This document shows positions 29,966-37,044 of a stretch of 37,274 bases of DNA, in pieces. The notes beneath the pieces are model-generated. The model was not told the DNA's origin. It ran no database searches and saw only the letters and a list, made by a program, of their open reading frames with translations. The translations under genes were made by a program, and so were the position numbers. Source of the DNA: a virus; the IMG/VR virus record IMGVR_UViG_3300010389_000051, positions 1-37,274 of that record. One strand, 5' to 3'. Numbering within the stretch: the first letter of the stretch is position 1; every line of letters starts with the position of its first letter.

Positions 29966-30504
29966 TACTCCTCCTCTGTCACGTCAGACAGGGCAGCCAG
30001 GGCTTCCTGGTATTCGAGGTCACCGATCAGGTCGGGGTCCTCTGTGCCATGGAACTCGGCGATACCGAACCGCTCATCCATCTGTTGCTTTGCGGTCTCA
30101 TGTATGGCAACGAGATCGTTGTAGTACTTCGTGTAGTGCTTCGGGCCAGGGCCATTGGGGAAGAGGTCGTATGAATCTTGTAAATGGTCAAGCACGCCAG
30201 CTTTCAGCGAGTAGTAGTCGATGCCACTGACAAGATCGTCCATGATCTTCGGCATGTGCTCAGCCCATATCAAACCTCGGTACGGGTAGTCGGCACGCAT
30301 GTCAACGAACACTTGCTGTTCGTCACCGATGATCATCTTGATCAGGTCACGGTCCCAGCCTCGGACTAGGTAGTGGCGTTCGCCAGCTGCCGCGTCGTCG
30401 TGGATAGCCCGACGTTCTTTGTCATCCAGCCAGCCGGGTGCGTTCTTCTTGTCTGGCTCATACGAGGCGAAGGCCGCGAGGCCATCGCGTGTGAATATGT
30501 ACAT
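29965..30504 (-). CDS. Leftward-arm protein of unknown function
   Basis: 179 aa, acidic, soluble, with aromatic-rich stretches (DYYSLKAGVLDHLQDSYDLF). ATG 30504 overlaps the stop of the upstream 50-aa gene. No recognisable motif. Confidence 0.6.
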   Translation of the reverse strand: MYIFTRDGLAAFASYEPDKKNAPGWLDDKERRAIHDDAAAGERHYLVRGWDRDLIKMIIGDEQQVFVDMRADYPYRGLIWAEHMPKIMDDLVSGIDYYSLKAGVLDHLQDSYDLFPNGPGPKHYTKYYNDLVAIHETAKQQMDERFGIAEFHGTEDPDLIGDLEYQEALAALSDVTEEE

Positions 30505-30656
30505 CAGTCACTCTCCTTTGTTGTGTCGTGGCACGGGCAAGCACACTCGAAGTGCTTGCGGTACGTGCCTTGCTGCTTATCTGTGCGTTCGATGTTGATG
30601 ACGACCGGGCACATGCCGTGATCACCAACGCTGCAAAAGCCGAACGGTTTCACCAT
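30504..30656 (-). CDS. 50-aa Cys/His mini protein
   Basis: MVKPFGFCSVGDHGMCP ... HFECACPCHD: Cys at 8, 16, 38, 40 and 42 plus His, a possible zinc site. RBS GAGAGGATCCA precedes ATG 30656. Overlaps both neighbours. Confidence 0.6.
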   Translation of the reverse strand: MVKPFGFCSVGDHGMCPVVINIERTDKQQGTYRKHFECACPCHDTTKESD

Positions 30657-30799
30657 TGGATCCTCTCTTCGAGAGAGACCGACATGGTCTCGATCTGCTC
30701 TGCCTTGTCAGGCTCTTGCATTAGGTGCGAGTCAAGAGCGTTGAGGATGAGTGAGATCTCGGCCTCGCTCATCACGAATGTGAATCGGTTACTGCTCAT
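30650..30799 (-). CDS. 49-aa helical protein
   Basis: MSSNRFTFVMSEAEISLILN, then a helix ending LEERIQW. Overlaps the next gene by 7 nt and the previous by 11 nt; a typical small soluble phage protein. Function unknown. Confidence 0.5.
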   Translation of the reverse strand: MSSNRFTFVMSEAEISLILNALDSHLMQEPDKAEQIETMSVSLEERIQW

Positions 30800-30941
30800 A
30801 GCACTGCTTCATGACTTCGGCGTACAGTTCTTCAGCGTCACGGTTGCCGTCACCACTGAATGCTGCATGCCCAACGAAGTGCTTGAGCCTGCTGATCATG
30901 AGGGGACTCAGGGTCAGCGTGATTTCCTTGGCGTCTTCCAT
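30789..30941 (-). CDS. 50-aa helical protein
   Basis: Start ATG 30941 (MEDAKEITLTLSPLMISRLK) behind GGAGA; the longer frame to 30983 lies inside the upstream gene. Pattern of a two-helix protein, possibly a homolog in shape of the neighbouring 49-aa ORF. Unknown. Confidence 0.5.
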   Translation of the reverse strand: MEDAKEITLTLSPLMISRLKHFVGHAAFSGDGNRDAEELYAEVMKQCYEQ

Positions 30942-31228
30942 CGCTTCTCCATCTCCTTCCGCTTCTTGTATTGGCGCAGCCACTCACGATTCTCCTCCGC
31001 TTTCACGGGGTCGTACGGTGCTGCCTTGATTGGTGGTTCGGGGGATCGCCACGGTACTGGTTCGCCTCGCTCGATGCGGCCCACGATCATGGCGATGATC
31101 ATTGCGATGCCCCAGAAGGGGAGCACAACAACGAGAGCTATCCATAGCAGCCCGGTGCTGATGAATGGCAGCATCGGGTAGGTCCACATCGTGCGGATGA
31201 GGATCTCAAGTATGCCAATCACGTCCAT
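30914..31228 (-). CDS. Membrane protein with charged C-terminus
   Basis: 104 aa. Two close hydrophobic spans (about 3-24 and 25-51), then IERGEPVPWRSPEPP and a highly basic tail (RQYKKRKEMEKRWKTPRKSR). RBS GAGAGGAG. A phage-encoded inner-membrane protein such as superinfection exclusion is one option, not shown. Confidence 0.6.
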   Translation of the reverse strand: MDVIGILEILIRTMWTYPMLPFISTGLLWIALVVVLPFWGIAMIIAMIVGRIERGEPVPWRSPEPPIKAAPYDPVKAEENREWLRQYKKRKEMEKRWKTPRKSR

Positions 31229-31282
31229 GTTTCCAACTCCTCTCAGTGGGGTATCAATCGTGATGGTATCAGACCAAACAGA

Positions 31283-31304
31283 ACCCGGCCCCGAAGGGCC
31301 GGGT
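31283..31304 (-). terminator. Terminator after ParB-like gene
   Basis: ACCCGGCCC (31283-31291), CGAA loop, GGGCCGGGT (31296-31304): 9 bp, symmetrical, with a weak T-rich tail (TCTGTTTGG) on the leftward strand. Separates the ParB-like gene from the small genes. Confidence 0.7.
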
Positions 31305-31320
31305 CTGTTGGCCTCTTGTG

Positions 31321-32160
31321 TTAGTCGACTCGACGGGCAGAGCGACGGTCAAGGTCGCTCCATTCGGCAAGCTTCTTGCTAGACAGGCCGCTGTTGTACA
31401 ACTCGTGGATGACCTGAGCCACCCAGTTGGACACACGGTTGCTGCCTACTGCCCGTGACCGGGCAGCCACCATGATCTCGGTGGCGTCAGCCTTCGATAG
31501 CACCTTGGCCAAGCGGTCGGCACTGAACTGCGAGTCGGACATCGCCCGGTCCAGGAACAATCCAAGACCCTCAACGATCTCGCGACGGTAGGCAGCCTTC
31601 GGCATGTTGTTCTTTGCCAAAGCTTTCGCTGCCCGCAGAGCCTCAACGATCAGGATCTCTGCCTCAATGCGGTTCGATCCCAGCTTCTGAGCCATGCTCA
31701 GCAGGCCACCGACACAGGACACCGTGTCCTTCGACACGGTGCTGCCGATTGTGAACCCGGCGATCTTGGCTGCGCTAGCCACGGTCAAGTGGTCCGGGTC
31801 CTTGCCCAACACGCCACCCTTGTACTTCTCAATCGGCGAAGCGTTGGCACGCTGGCCGTTGAACTTCAGGTACATGTCGGCCTCTTCTTGCAGTGTGAGG
31901 CCGGAGTATTCGAGAGCATCGAACATCGTGTCGATGTCCGTGTCGCCGCTCTCGATACGCATGCGTGTTGCTGCCTGACGGTGGCCACCATCCACGAGAG
32001 CCAGGGTTCCGTCGGATCGCTTGGAAACGACGACGAATCCGGCAATCTCGGGCTGCCAGTTGTCTGCCATCTTCTTGACGTGGCTCTTGCGAACTTCACG
32101 CTGATACTTCAGGTCGTGCTTCACATCAAGGATGTTTACTTTGCAGGTCCGCTTTTGCAT
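31321..32160 (-). CDS. ParB-like nuclease-domain protein
   Basis: 279 aa. The N-terminal half shows the ParB/Srx pattern: YQREVRKSHVKKMADNW, GFVVVSKRSDGTLALVDGGHRQAA (26 onward), then helices. The C-terminal half includes an HTH-like SSKKLAEWSDLDRRSARR. May be a DNA-binding, partition-like or DNA-modifying regulator. Stands behind an unusual leader with four hairpins. Confidence 0.75.
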   Translation of the reverse strand: MQKRTCKVNILDVKHDLKYQREVRKSHVKKMADNWQPEIAGFVVVSKRSDGTLALVDGGHRQAATRMRIESGDTDIDTMFDALEYSGLTLQEEADMYLKFNGQRANASPIEKYKGGVLGKDPDHLTVASAAKIAGFTIGSTVSKDTVSCVGGLLSMAQKLGSNRIEAEILIVEALRAAKALAKNNMPKAAYRREIVEGLGLFLDRAMSDSQFSADRLAKVLSKADATEIMVAARSRAVGSNRVSNWVAQVIHELYNSGLSSKKLAEWSDLDRRSARRVD

Positions 32161-32176
32161 GACCTTCTCCTGTTCT

Positions 32177-32271
32177 CCCGACCCAGTTGTCGGGCTAGTT
32201 CCCTGCCCTGTTGCAGGTATTTGGTTCCCCTGTCGGGGTTCCCCCCCAGGTCGGGGCTAATGCCCCGGCCT
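32177..32271 (-). promoter_or_regulatory. Hairpin array in the ParB-like gene leader
   Basis: In about 95 nt: CCCGAC/GTCGGG (32177-32194, loop 6), CCTGC/GCAGG (32202-32217), CCCC/GGGG (32227-32238, loop TGTC), and AGGTCGGGGC/GCCCCGGCCT (32248-32271, loop TAAT, one G-U). No ORF fits here. Likely a structured 5' leader or attenuator of the ParB-like gene. Confidence 0.6.
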
Positions 32272-32324
32272 GAGAGCCAACCTCGGAAGGTACTTGCAAT
32301 CATACAGCCGGACTGTGGTCTTGT

Positions 32325-33341
32325 TCAGGCCACGATCAGGTCGAACGCCTTGGTCTTGAACGAATCGCTCATGCCCATGAGGGCACGCTCGGCACGCCGA
32401 GCTTCCTGGTCCTTGCCCTTGACGGACTGGACGTGGTCGCTCCATTCCACGGCTGCGTTCCACAGGCTCCAACCATCAGAACCTTGAGCCCGGTACGGGC
32501 TCGTGGTCATCAGGTCGTTCACCTCACGACGTGACTGCGTCACGATGGAGAACTTGCGCTTCTCCCCCGTGCTCATGTCCGCGTAAGGCTTGACGACCAG
32601 GTCGGCAGGCATCACGAACAGTTGCTTGAGGATGTCGTTGACGTCCTCCTGTCGCAGGGTCACGGCCTTGAGCGTGGAATACACGGCCTCGGTCATGTCC
32701 TGCTGCTCGCGCATGATGCCCAGGATCTGAGCGGTCTGGTTGGCGTCGTTGCTATCGAGCGCAACACGGTGACCGACCTTGGCCTTCTTGTCCTTGGCCG
32801 CCCCATCGGAGAAGGCCAGGGTGTTGGAGCAGACCACGCGGATCGGGCTCACGGTGGCAGTCGTGGCACGGGTACCGTCGTGTCCAGTGGACACGGTCAG
32901 GTACATCTGCGTCTTCTCGTCACCGAGCAGAGCATCACCGGGCAACTTGATGGTGGCGAACGAATGCGCTCCATCCTTCAGGTTGCCGACCGTTTCCACG
33001 GTCGCACCATGACCGAGCAGGTCTTCAGCCCAGCCCCATAGATCGAGCAGGCTGTGCGGCTTGAAGCGTGTGCTCAGCCCACCACCGAAAGCCTTGATGT
33101 CAGTAGGCACATCGATGTTCCGGCGAAGCACGGCCTGACGCTCACCGCTCACCTGAACGGCAGCCCCGTCCACGTCTACGAACACGGGCGCTAGTTCATA
33201 GGTGTAGCGCATCTGCGCAATGAGCAGCGCCTCTTCCATCGTCACATCGTCGGGCATGACAGTGCCGAGACGATGCCAGCCCGGCTCGCGTACTGCGAGG
33301 AACGCTGCGGTTCCGTCTTCTCTGATCTCTAGATTGTGCAT
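32325..33341 (-). CDS. DUF932 / TIGR03299-type phage-plasmid protein
   Basis: 338 aa. The N-terminal EPGWHRLGTVMPDDVTMEEALLIA and central SPIRVVCSNTLAFS (the family's TPVRVVC-N-like strand), with the helical C-terminus, match this widespread phage and plasmid family of unknown function. RBS AAGGAG. Precedes the ParB-like gene in the same operon. Confidence 0.8.
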   Translation of the reverse strand: MHNLEIREDGTAAFLAVREPGWHRLGTVMPDDVTMEEALLIAQMRYTYELAPVFVDVDGAAVQVSGERQAVLRRNIDVPTDIKAFGGGLSTRFKPHSLLDLWGWAEDLLGHGATVETVGNLKDGAHSFATIKLPGDALLGDEKTQMYLTVSTGHDGTRATTATVSPIRVVCSNTLAFSDGAAKDKKAKVGHRVALDSNDANQTAQILGIMREQQDMTEAVYSTLKAVTLRQEDVNDILKQLFVMPADLVVKPYADMSTGEKRKFSIVTQSRREVNDLMTTSPYRAQGSDGWSLWNAAVEWSDHVQSVKGKDQEARRAERALMGMSDSFKTKAFDLIVA

Positions 33342-33397
33342 TGTGTTCTCCTTGTGTGTGTTGGTACTTCGGTTATGTGTATCTTGACAGGCTCTTT

Positions 33398-33553
33398 CTA
33401 TCGCGTCAAGTCGTTATAGCGGCGCAAGTTACGCATCCGCTTTTCGGTCTCGGTCATGGCACGCTCTTGCCCCACCCGGATCCCGTCCTGATGGACGAGG
33501 ACCAGGGTGGTGGCTGCTGCCAGGAGCACCAGTATCACTAGGACTGCGCTCAT
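33398..33553 (-). CDS. 51-aa single-span membrane protein
   Basis: MSAVLVILVLLAAATTLVLV, one transmembrane helix, then a basic cytoplasmic-type tail (EKRMRNLRRYNDLTR). ATG 33553 overlaps the upstream TGA. Resembles small phage spanin- or exclusion-like peptides in size; role unknown. Confidence 0.55.
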   Translation of the reverse strand: MSAVLVILVLLAAATTLVLVHQDGIRVGQERAMTETEKRMRNLRRYNDLTR

Positions 33554-33852
33554 GCTGCACCCCTCCAAAGAATGTCCAAGCTTGCCTCGAAGGGCACTAG
33601 CCCGGTCGGCTCCATGTACAGGCTGTTCACCATGCGCGCGACATGGTCCCTGACCATCGTGTCGGTTGCCTCAGGGTGATCGGCGCGTGCGTTCTCCAGC
33701 ATCACGGTCACGTTCCAGCGGACCTGGTCTCGTGTCCAACGCTTGGCCACTGCCTGCCCGATCAGGGTCAGCGTGGCCGAATACACGGCGACGTTCCCCT
33801 CATCTGAGAAGAGGCCCATGTAGTGCTCATGTTCGAAAGTGATAGTGCTCAT
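33550..33852 (-). CDS. Leftward-arm protein of unknown function
   Basis: 100 aa; soluble, helical, His-containing N-terminus (EHEHYMGLFSDEGNVAVY). RBS GAGAGGAGC before ATG 33852. Coupled to both neighbours by ATGA overlaps. Confidence 0.6.
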   Translation of the reverse strand: MSTITFEHEHYMGLFSDEGNVAVYSATLTLIGQAVAKRWTRDQVRWNVTVMLENARADHPEATDTMVRDHVARMVNSLYMEPTGLVPFEASLDILWRGAA

Positions 33853-34037
33853 GCTTGCTCCTCTCGTTGCTTGTCTTCGATGTACTGATGAAGGGTGCTA
33901 ACCGCACCCAGGATTTCGTTCGCCAGCACCTCAAGTTCTTCGAGGTCATTGGCTGTCAGCGCCTGATCTACCAGGCGCATGCAATGCCGGGCGTATGCCT
34001 GGCTACTGCGAACGTTGCTCTTAGTCACGTTGTCCAT
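33849..34037 (-). CDS. 62-aa helical protein
   Basis: MDNVTKSNVRSSQAYARHCM onward, almost all helix, acidic in the second half. Begins with the same MDN as the gene at 34429. Unknown function. Confidence 0.55.
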   Translation of the reverse strand: MDNVTKSNVRSSQAYARHCMRLVDQALTANDLEELEVLANEILGAVSTLHQYIEDKQREEQA

Positions 34038-34043
34038 GGTGGT

Positions 34044-34178
34044 CTAGTCCTCCCCCGAGCAGTCCAGGCACAGGTCCTGCGCGTTGAACGAGCGCAGCCC
34101 TGACTCTTCGATCTCAGCACTGCACCAAATGCAGTGCGTATACGGCTTCCCCGTATTGGGGTCAATCACTCTCGCCAC
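34044..34178 (-). CDS. 44-aa zinc-ribbon protein
   Basis: GTG 34178 behind GGAGGAG. CIWC (16-19) and CLDC (37-40) are separated by 17 residues, a minimal zinc ribbon. Function unknown. Confidence 0.55.
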   Translation of the reverse strand: MARVIDPNTGKPYTHCIWCSAEIEESGLRSFNAQDLCLDCSGED

Positions 34179-34180
34179 GG

Positions 34181-34429
34181 TCACTCCTCCTCTTCTTCTC
34201 CGTGCACCATCTCGCGTGCACGCTCGATCAACTCCGCTGCGTACTCCATCGGGCGCGGGTTCTCCATGATCACCTGGATAGCGATCATCTGACCCATGAG
34301 GCGGTACGCCTCAAGGGTTTGGTCAGGGTCGGAGCATCCATTGCGCTCAAACTCTCCCGACCATGACTCCCAGTCGTCGAGCATGTTGCACGCCTCGTCT
34401 AGGTCGCCTGCCGTCACCATGTTGTCCAT
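34181..34429 (-). CDS. 82-aa acidic helical protein
   Basis: Acidic, helical and ends in a Glu run (HGEEEEE). RBS GAGAGGAAC. Preceded by the structured intergenic element at 34462-34516. Unknown function. Confidence 0.6.
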   Translation of the reverse strand: MDNMVTAGDLDEACNMLDDWESWSGEFERNGCSDPDQTLEAYRLMGQMIAIQVIMENPRPMEYAAELIERAREMVHGEEEEE

Positions 34430-34461
34430 GTTCGTTCCTCTCGTCGTATTTTTAGGCTCTG

Positions 34462-34516
34462 ATTGTAAGGCCCAGGCAAGGCCGGGACAAGCCCGGCCCT
34501 GCGAGGGTCCTGCAAT
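34462..34516 (-). promoter_or_regulatory. Intergenic nested-stem element (A)
   Basis: ATTG (34462-34465) faces CAAT (34513-34516). Inside is an 11-bp stem (34476-34486 with 34492-34502), loop ACAAG. On the plus strand one pair is A-C, but in leftward RNA it is G-U, so the structure fits the leftward transcript. The CAAT overlaps the stop of the upstream gene. Confidence 0.6.
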
Positions 34517-35235
34517 TAGTCAATGATGTCACTGGAGTCAAGTTCCCCAGCGCCTAGCAGGAGCGCCTTCGCCCGGACCACTGCGGGTCCGACCGTGTAC
34601 CAGGACTCTTCCCGCATGGCGGTGCCCCGTTCGACTCCCAGGATCCACCAAACCGGGTCCTCGCCCGCTTTCGTCGTCCATCCACGCTCATCGATGATCT
34701 CGATGGCGCGAGCAATGATCGCGTGAGAGTAGTCACGGGTTAGTTGCCGCTCAGCCTCAACCTTGGCCCTTTCGGTGGCCGCTTTAGCGTTAAGTGTCTG
34801 CTGCTCTTCCCACGTGCGCTCAATGCGCACGCCGTAGGCGACCACATCCCACCGCGTGACTTTGCCGTCATCCCCCAGCAGGGCAAACAGGGCACGCTTA
34901 GCGTTGCCCCGGCCATAAGGGGACTGGGCCCGCCACGAGCGGGTCTCGTCCGGGGCGATAACCCACGCCTCGTCCTTGTATTGGCGCACGTAACTATTGC
35001 GCAGTCTTAGCGGCGCGTAACCCTCGCCACGCTTGTAGAAGACGTAGTCACTGCCTTCGGTTTTAGCTTCTAAGCCTGGCGCGTCGAAGCGGATGGAATG
35101 GAGACTGGCTTGTGTGCTGCCACCGAACGTCCATGGGGCGTCACCGAGATAGACGGCACGACGGTAGTGCGGGTAGCGGCGTCCGCCGATGTTGACGGCA
35201 TATTCCGCGCCATAGGTCAATTCATTCTTGTTCAT
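34516..35235 (-). CDS. Leftward-arm protein of unknown function
   Basis: 239 aa. Beta-rich N-terminus (YGAEYAVNIGGRRYPHYRRAVYL) and helical C-terminus (AERAKVEAERQLTRDYSHAI). RBS GAGAGGAAC. Flanked by two similar structured intergenic elements. Unknown function. Confidence 0.6.
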   Translation of the reverse strand: MNKNELTYGAEYAVNIGGRRYPHYRRAVYLGDAPWTFGGSTQASLHSIRFDAPGLEAKTEGSDYVFYKRGEGYAPLRLRNSYVRQYKDEAWVIAPDETRSWRAQSPYGRGNAKRALFALLGDDGKVTRWDVVAYGVRIERTWEEQQTLNAKAATERAKVEAERQLTRDYSHAIIARAIEIIDERGWTTKAGEDPVWWILGVERGTAMREESWYTVGPAVVRAKALLLGAGELDSSDIID

Positions 35236-35266
35236 GTTTGTTCCTCTCGTGTTGTGTTTGGACTGT

Positions 35267-35321
35267 GATTGAAAGTCCCCGCCAGCCCGGGACTAGCCCG
35301 GGCTGACAGGCGCTTGCAATC
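35267..35321 (-). promoter_or_regulatory. Intergenic nested-stem element (B)
   Basis: GATTG (35267-35271)/CAATC (35317-35321), then CGCC (35280-35283)/GGCG (35309-35312), then AGCCCGGG (35284-35291)/CCCGGGCT (35297-35304), loop ACTAG. Three nested perfect stems; architecture matches element A. Contains a GCCTGTCAG motif on the minus strand. Confidence 0.65.
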
Positions 35322-35324
35322 GGA

Positions 35325-36212
35325 TCAGAAGTTGCGGATGAATCCGCTCTCGTCCCGCGCACCCTTGTGACCCTTCACGCGGAGCGCCAGCACCGCACCC
35401 TTACGGTCCTGGGGTCGGTAGTCGCTCGTGTCGCCATCGATCACGGGCATACCGAGCCAGGTCTCAGGGAAGGCTTCATCCTTGCCATAGAAGAACGGCA
35501 CGGCCACGCGCTCACCAGAGGCAACTAATTCTTTGATGTCGCCTTCAGTGTGCCTCTCAGAGGCGCTACGGGTTAGGTCATAGCCCGCGCCCTCCGGGCG
35601 CTGATGTGCGGGTGCCTTCGTGTAGTCGTACCAGTGGACACCATGGGCACGGGCATAGTCCATGCCAGTGACCAGGATCCGCTCGATACGAATGTCCGAT
35701 GTCGTGTTGAATCGGAACGCTACTTCACCCTTACGGCGGGCCAGGGATCCCAATTCCCACCCGATTAGGTAGAAGAACGCGCCCGGATTGCTCAACATGA
35801 ACAGGGTGCGGACACCCTGGGCATACTGCGCAGCGGGCATACCCGACTGGCCAGAGAACGTGAGGCACGCGGACGCGCACCCGGTGCTCGCCCAGGGACA
35901 TAGGTTGAATGCACCCTCAAGGCCATACGCCTGGCGCAGGTCATCGAATTCTGGGCGCATGATGCCGCGCTCAGGCGTGAGCATCAGGCCTACAGTCTCG
36001 ATATCGCTCATCCCTAGTTTGTGTTGCGCCGCAGCGCTCGTGAGAATCTTGGATGCCGTGGCCTTGTAGCCCGCACGGGCCCGGAATGCGGCCCATATTT
36101 CGGTCTCCCACGGGTCACGGCGTGAGCCGTTGAATCCGTGCTCGAAGCCACGCGAGAATTGCGCATCCGCGTGGCCATCAGCCAATAATTGCTCTACTTT
36201 GGTCATGTTCAT
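35325..36212 (-). CDS. Gp88-like phage protein
   Basis: 295 aa. Central CPWASTGCASACL gives CX6CX3C (Cys105, 112, 116), followed by RTLFMLSNPGAFFYLIGWEL and FRFNTTSDIRIERI. Similar arrangements occur in mycobacteriophage Gp88-type proteins, of unknown biochemistry. The three Cys suggest a metal or Fe-S site. RBS GAGAGGAGC. Confidence 0.65.
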   Translation of the reverse strand: MNMTKVEQLLADGHADAQFSRGFEHGFNGSRRDPWETEIWAAFRARAGYKATASKILTSAAAQHKLGMSDIETVGLMLTPERGIMRPEFDDLRQAYGLEGAFNLCPWASTGCASACLTFSGQSGMPAAQYAQGVRTLFMLSNPGAFFYLIGWELGSLARRKGEVAFRFNTTSDIRIERILVTGMDYARAHGVHWYDYTKAPAHQRPEGAGYDLTRSASERHTEGDIKELVASGERVAVPFFYGKDEAFPETWLGMPVIDGDTSDYRPQDRKGAVLALRVKGHKGARDESGFIRNF

Positions 36213-36232
36213 GTGGTGCTCCTCTCAGTGGA

Positions 36233-36287
36233 CTAGGCAGTCCCGTCACGGCAGGAATTTGCATTCCTGCCGTGAAAGCGTGCCTAG
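36233..36287 (-). promoter_or_regulatory. Intergenic nested-stem element (D)
   Basis: Outer CTAGGCA (36233-36239)/TGCCTAG (36281-36287), inner 13-bp perfect stem (36246-36258 with 36263-36275), loop TTGC. Same nested layout as A and B with different sequence, so pairing rather than sequence is conserved. Precedes the 36212 gene and is followed by a GCCTGTCAG motif. Confidence 0.7.
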
Positions 36288-36292
36288 GCCTG

Positions 36293-36523
36293 TCAGTAGT
36301 TGATTGAATAGGTATCGGAGTCAAGGCGGACCCGGTCACCACCGGGTGCGGCGGCATGCCAAAACCCGATAACGAGCAGGGCAACCGGGATCCCGAACAG
36401 GATCCACGGGGCGGTGGCCACGAGCCAGATGCCCGCCACGACGGCAGCAATGCTGCCAACGGTCATGCCACCGAAGAAAGCAATGGCGAACAGTAGCCCG
36501 CCAATCTCTTTGACTGTGCTCAT
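36293..36523 (-). CDS. Small two-span membrane protein
   Basis: 76 aa. Hydrophobic spans at about 8-33 and 36-56, then a polar tail (GGDRVRLDSDTYSINY). RBS GAGAGGA, fused to the upstream TGA. Unknown function. Confidence 0.6.
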   Translation of the reverse strand: MSTVKEIGGLLFAIAFFGGMTVGSIAAVVAGIWLVATAPWILFGIPVALLVIGFWHAAAPGGDRVRLDSDTYSINY

Positions 36524-36534
36524 GTCGAATCCTC

Positions 36535-36741
36535 TCAGTAGTTGACGGCTTGAAAGCAGGTATCGCAGGTGAACGAGTCACCCGCAGTCTGATCAAGAAA
36601 CACCGGGTAGACCGCGTTACCCTCAGAGTCAAAGGCGTGAATCTCGCCTAGGCCAAAGCGGCCAGCGGCACAGTCAAGGCAGTGTTCGCCCGCCTCATAC
36701 GTGTAGGCCACGACAGTGGCGCTCTTGCGCAGTGTCATCAT
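36535..36741 (-). CDS. First leftward-arm gene, mini zinc protein
   Basis: 68 aa from ATG 36741 behind GAGAGGAAT (ATG 36738 is next). CLDC and CDTC pairs near each end of a beta-rich domain suggest a zinc site. The open frame to 36801 lies in the hairpin leader and is rejected. First gene of the arm behind promoter 37015-37044. Confidence 0.55.
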   Translation of the reverse strand: MMTLRKSATVVAYTYEAGEHCLDCAAGRFGLGEIHAFDSEGNAVYPVFLDQTAGDSFTCDTCFQAVNY

Positions 36742-37014
36742 GGTTATTCCTCTCAGCAAAGCGACACGGGCTATCCGTGTCGCCATGCCAAGGCCTGGCA
36801 TAGCCAGGCTTGGCTAGTGCATTGATCCGTTTTCGGTCATCGATCCCAGCGGGATCGTGGGGGCCCTGGGCCCTACGTCACGCCGCCATTACGCGGGACT
36901 ACACCGTAGGGTTCTGTACCCGATGGGACATCGGCGGCTTCACGGTCACCTTCCCCCTAGCCAAGCGGGGCGCGTGACGGGCTTTGCTCACCCATCTGCC
37001 TTGCACTGAGAGGG
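36742..37014 (-). other. Structured leader of the leftward arm, no gene
   Basis: About 270 nt without a convincing ORF. Besides the double hairpin at 36761-36814 it holds CGATCCC/GGGATCG (36841-36857), CCGATG/CATCGG (36920-36934) and long-range GCCGCC/GGCGGC complementarity. A 5' untranslated regulatory RNA is plausible. Confidence 0.45.
36761..36814 (-). promoter_or_regulatory. Tandem strong hairpins upstream of first leftward gene
   Basis: GCGACACGG/CCGTGTCGC (36761-36783, loop GCTAT), then a 12-bp stem with one bulge (36787-36799 with 36803-36814, loop ATA). The pair sits about 20 nt upstream of the standard GAGAGGA ribosome site. Confidence 0.65.
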
Positions 37015-37044
37015 ACGATACGCTCAACGTGTAATGCCTGTCAA
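37015..37044 (-). promoter_or_regulatory. Leftward-arm promoter
   Basis: On the minus strand: TTGACA (37044-37039), a consensus -35, 18-nt spacer, TATCGT (37020-37015). The -35 is part of the recurring GCCTGTCAA motif, so repression by a motif-binding protein is possible. Confidence 0.6.
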
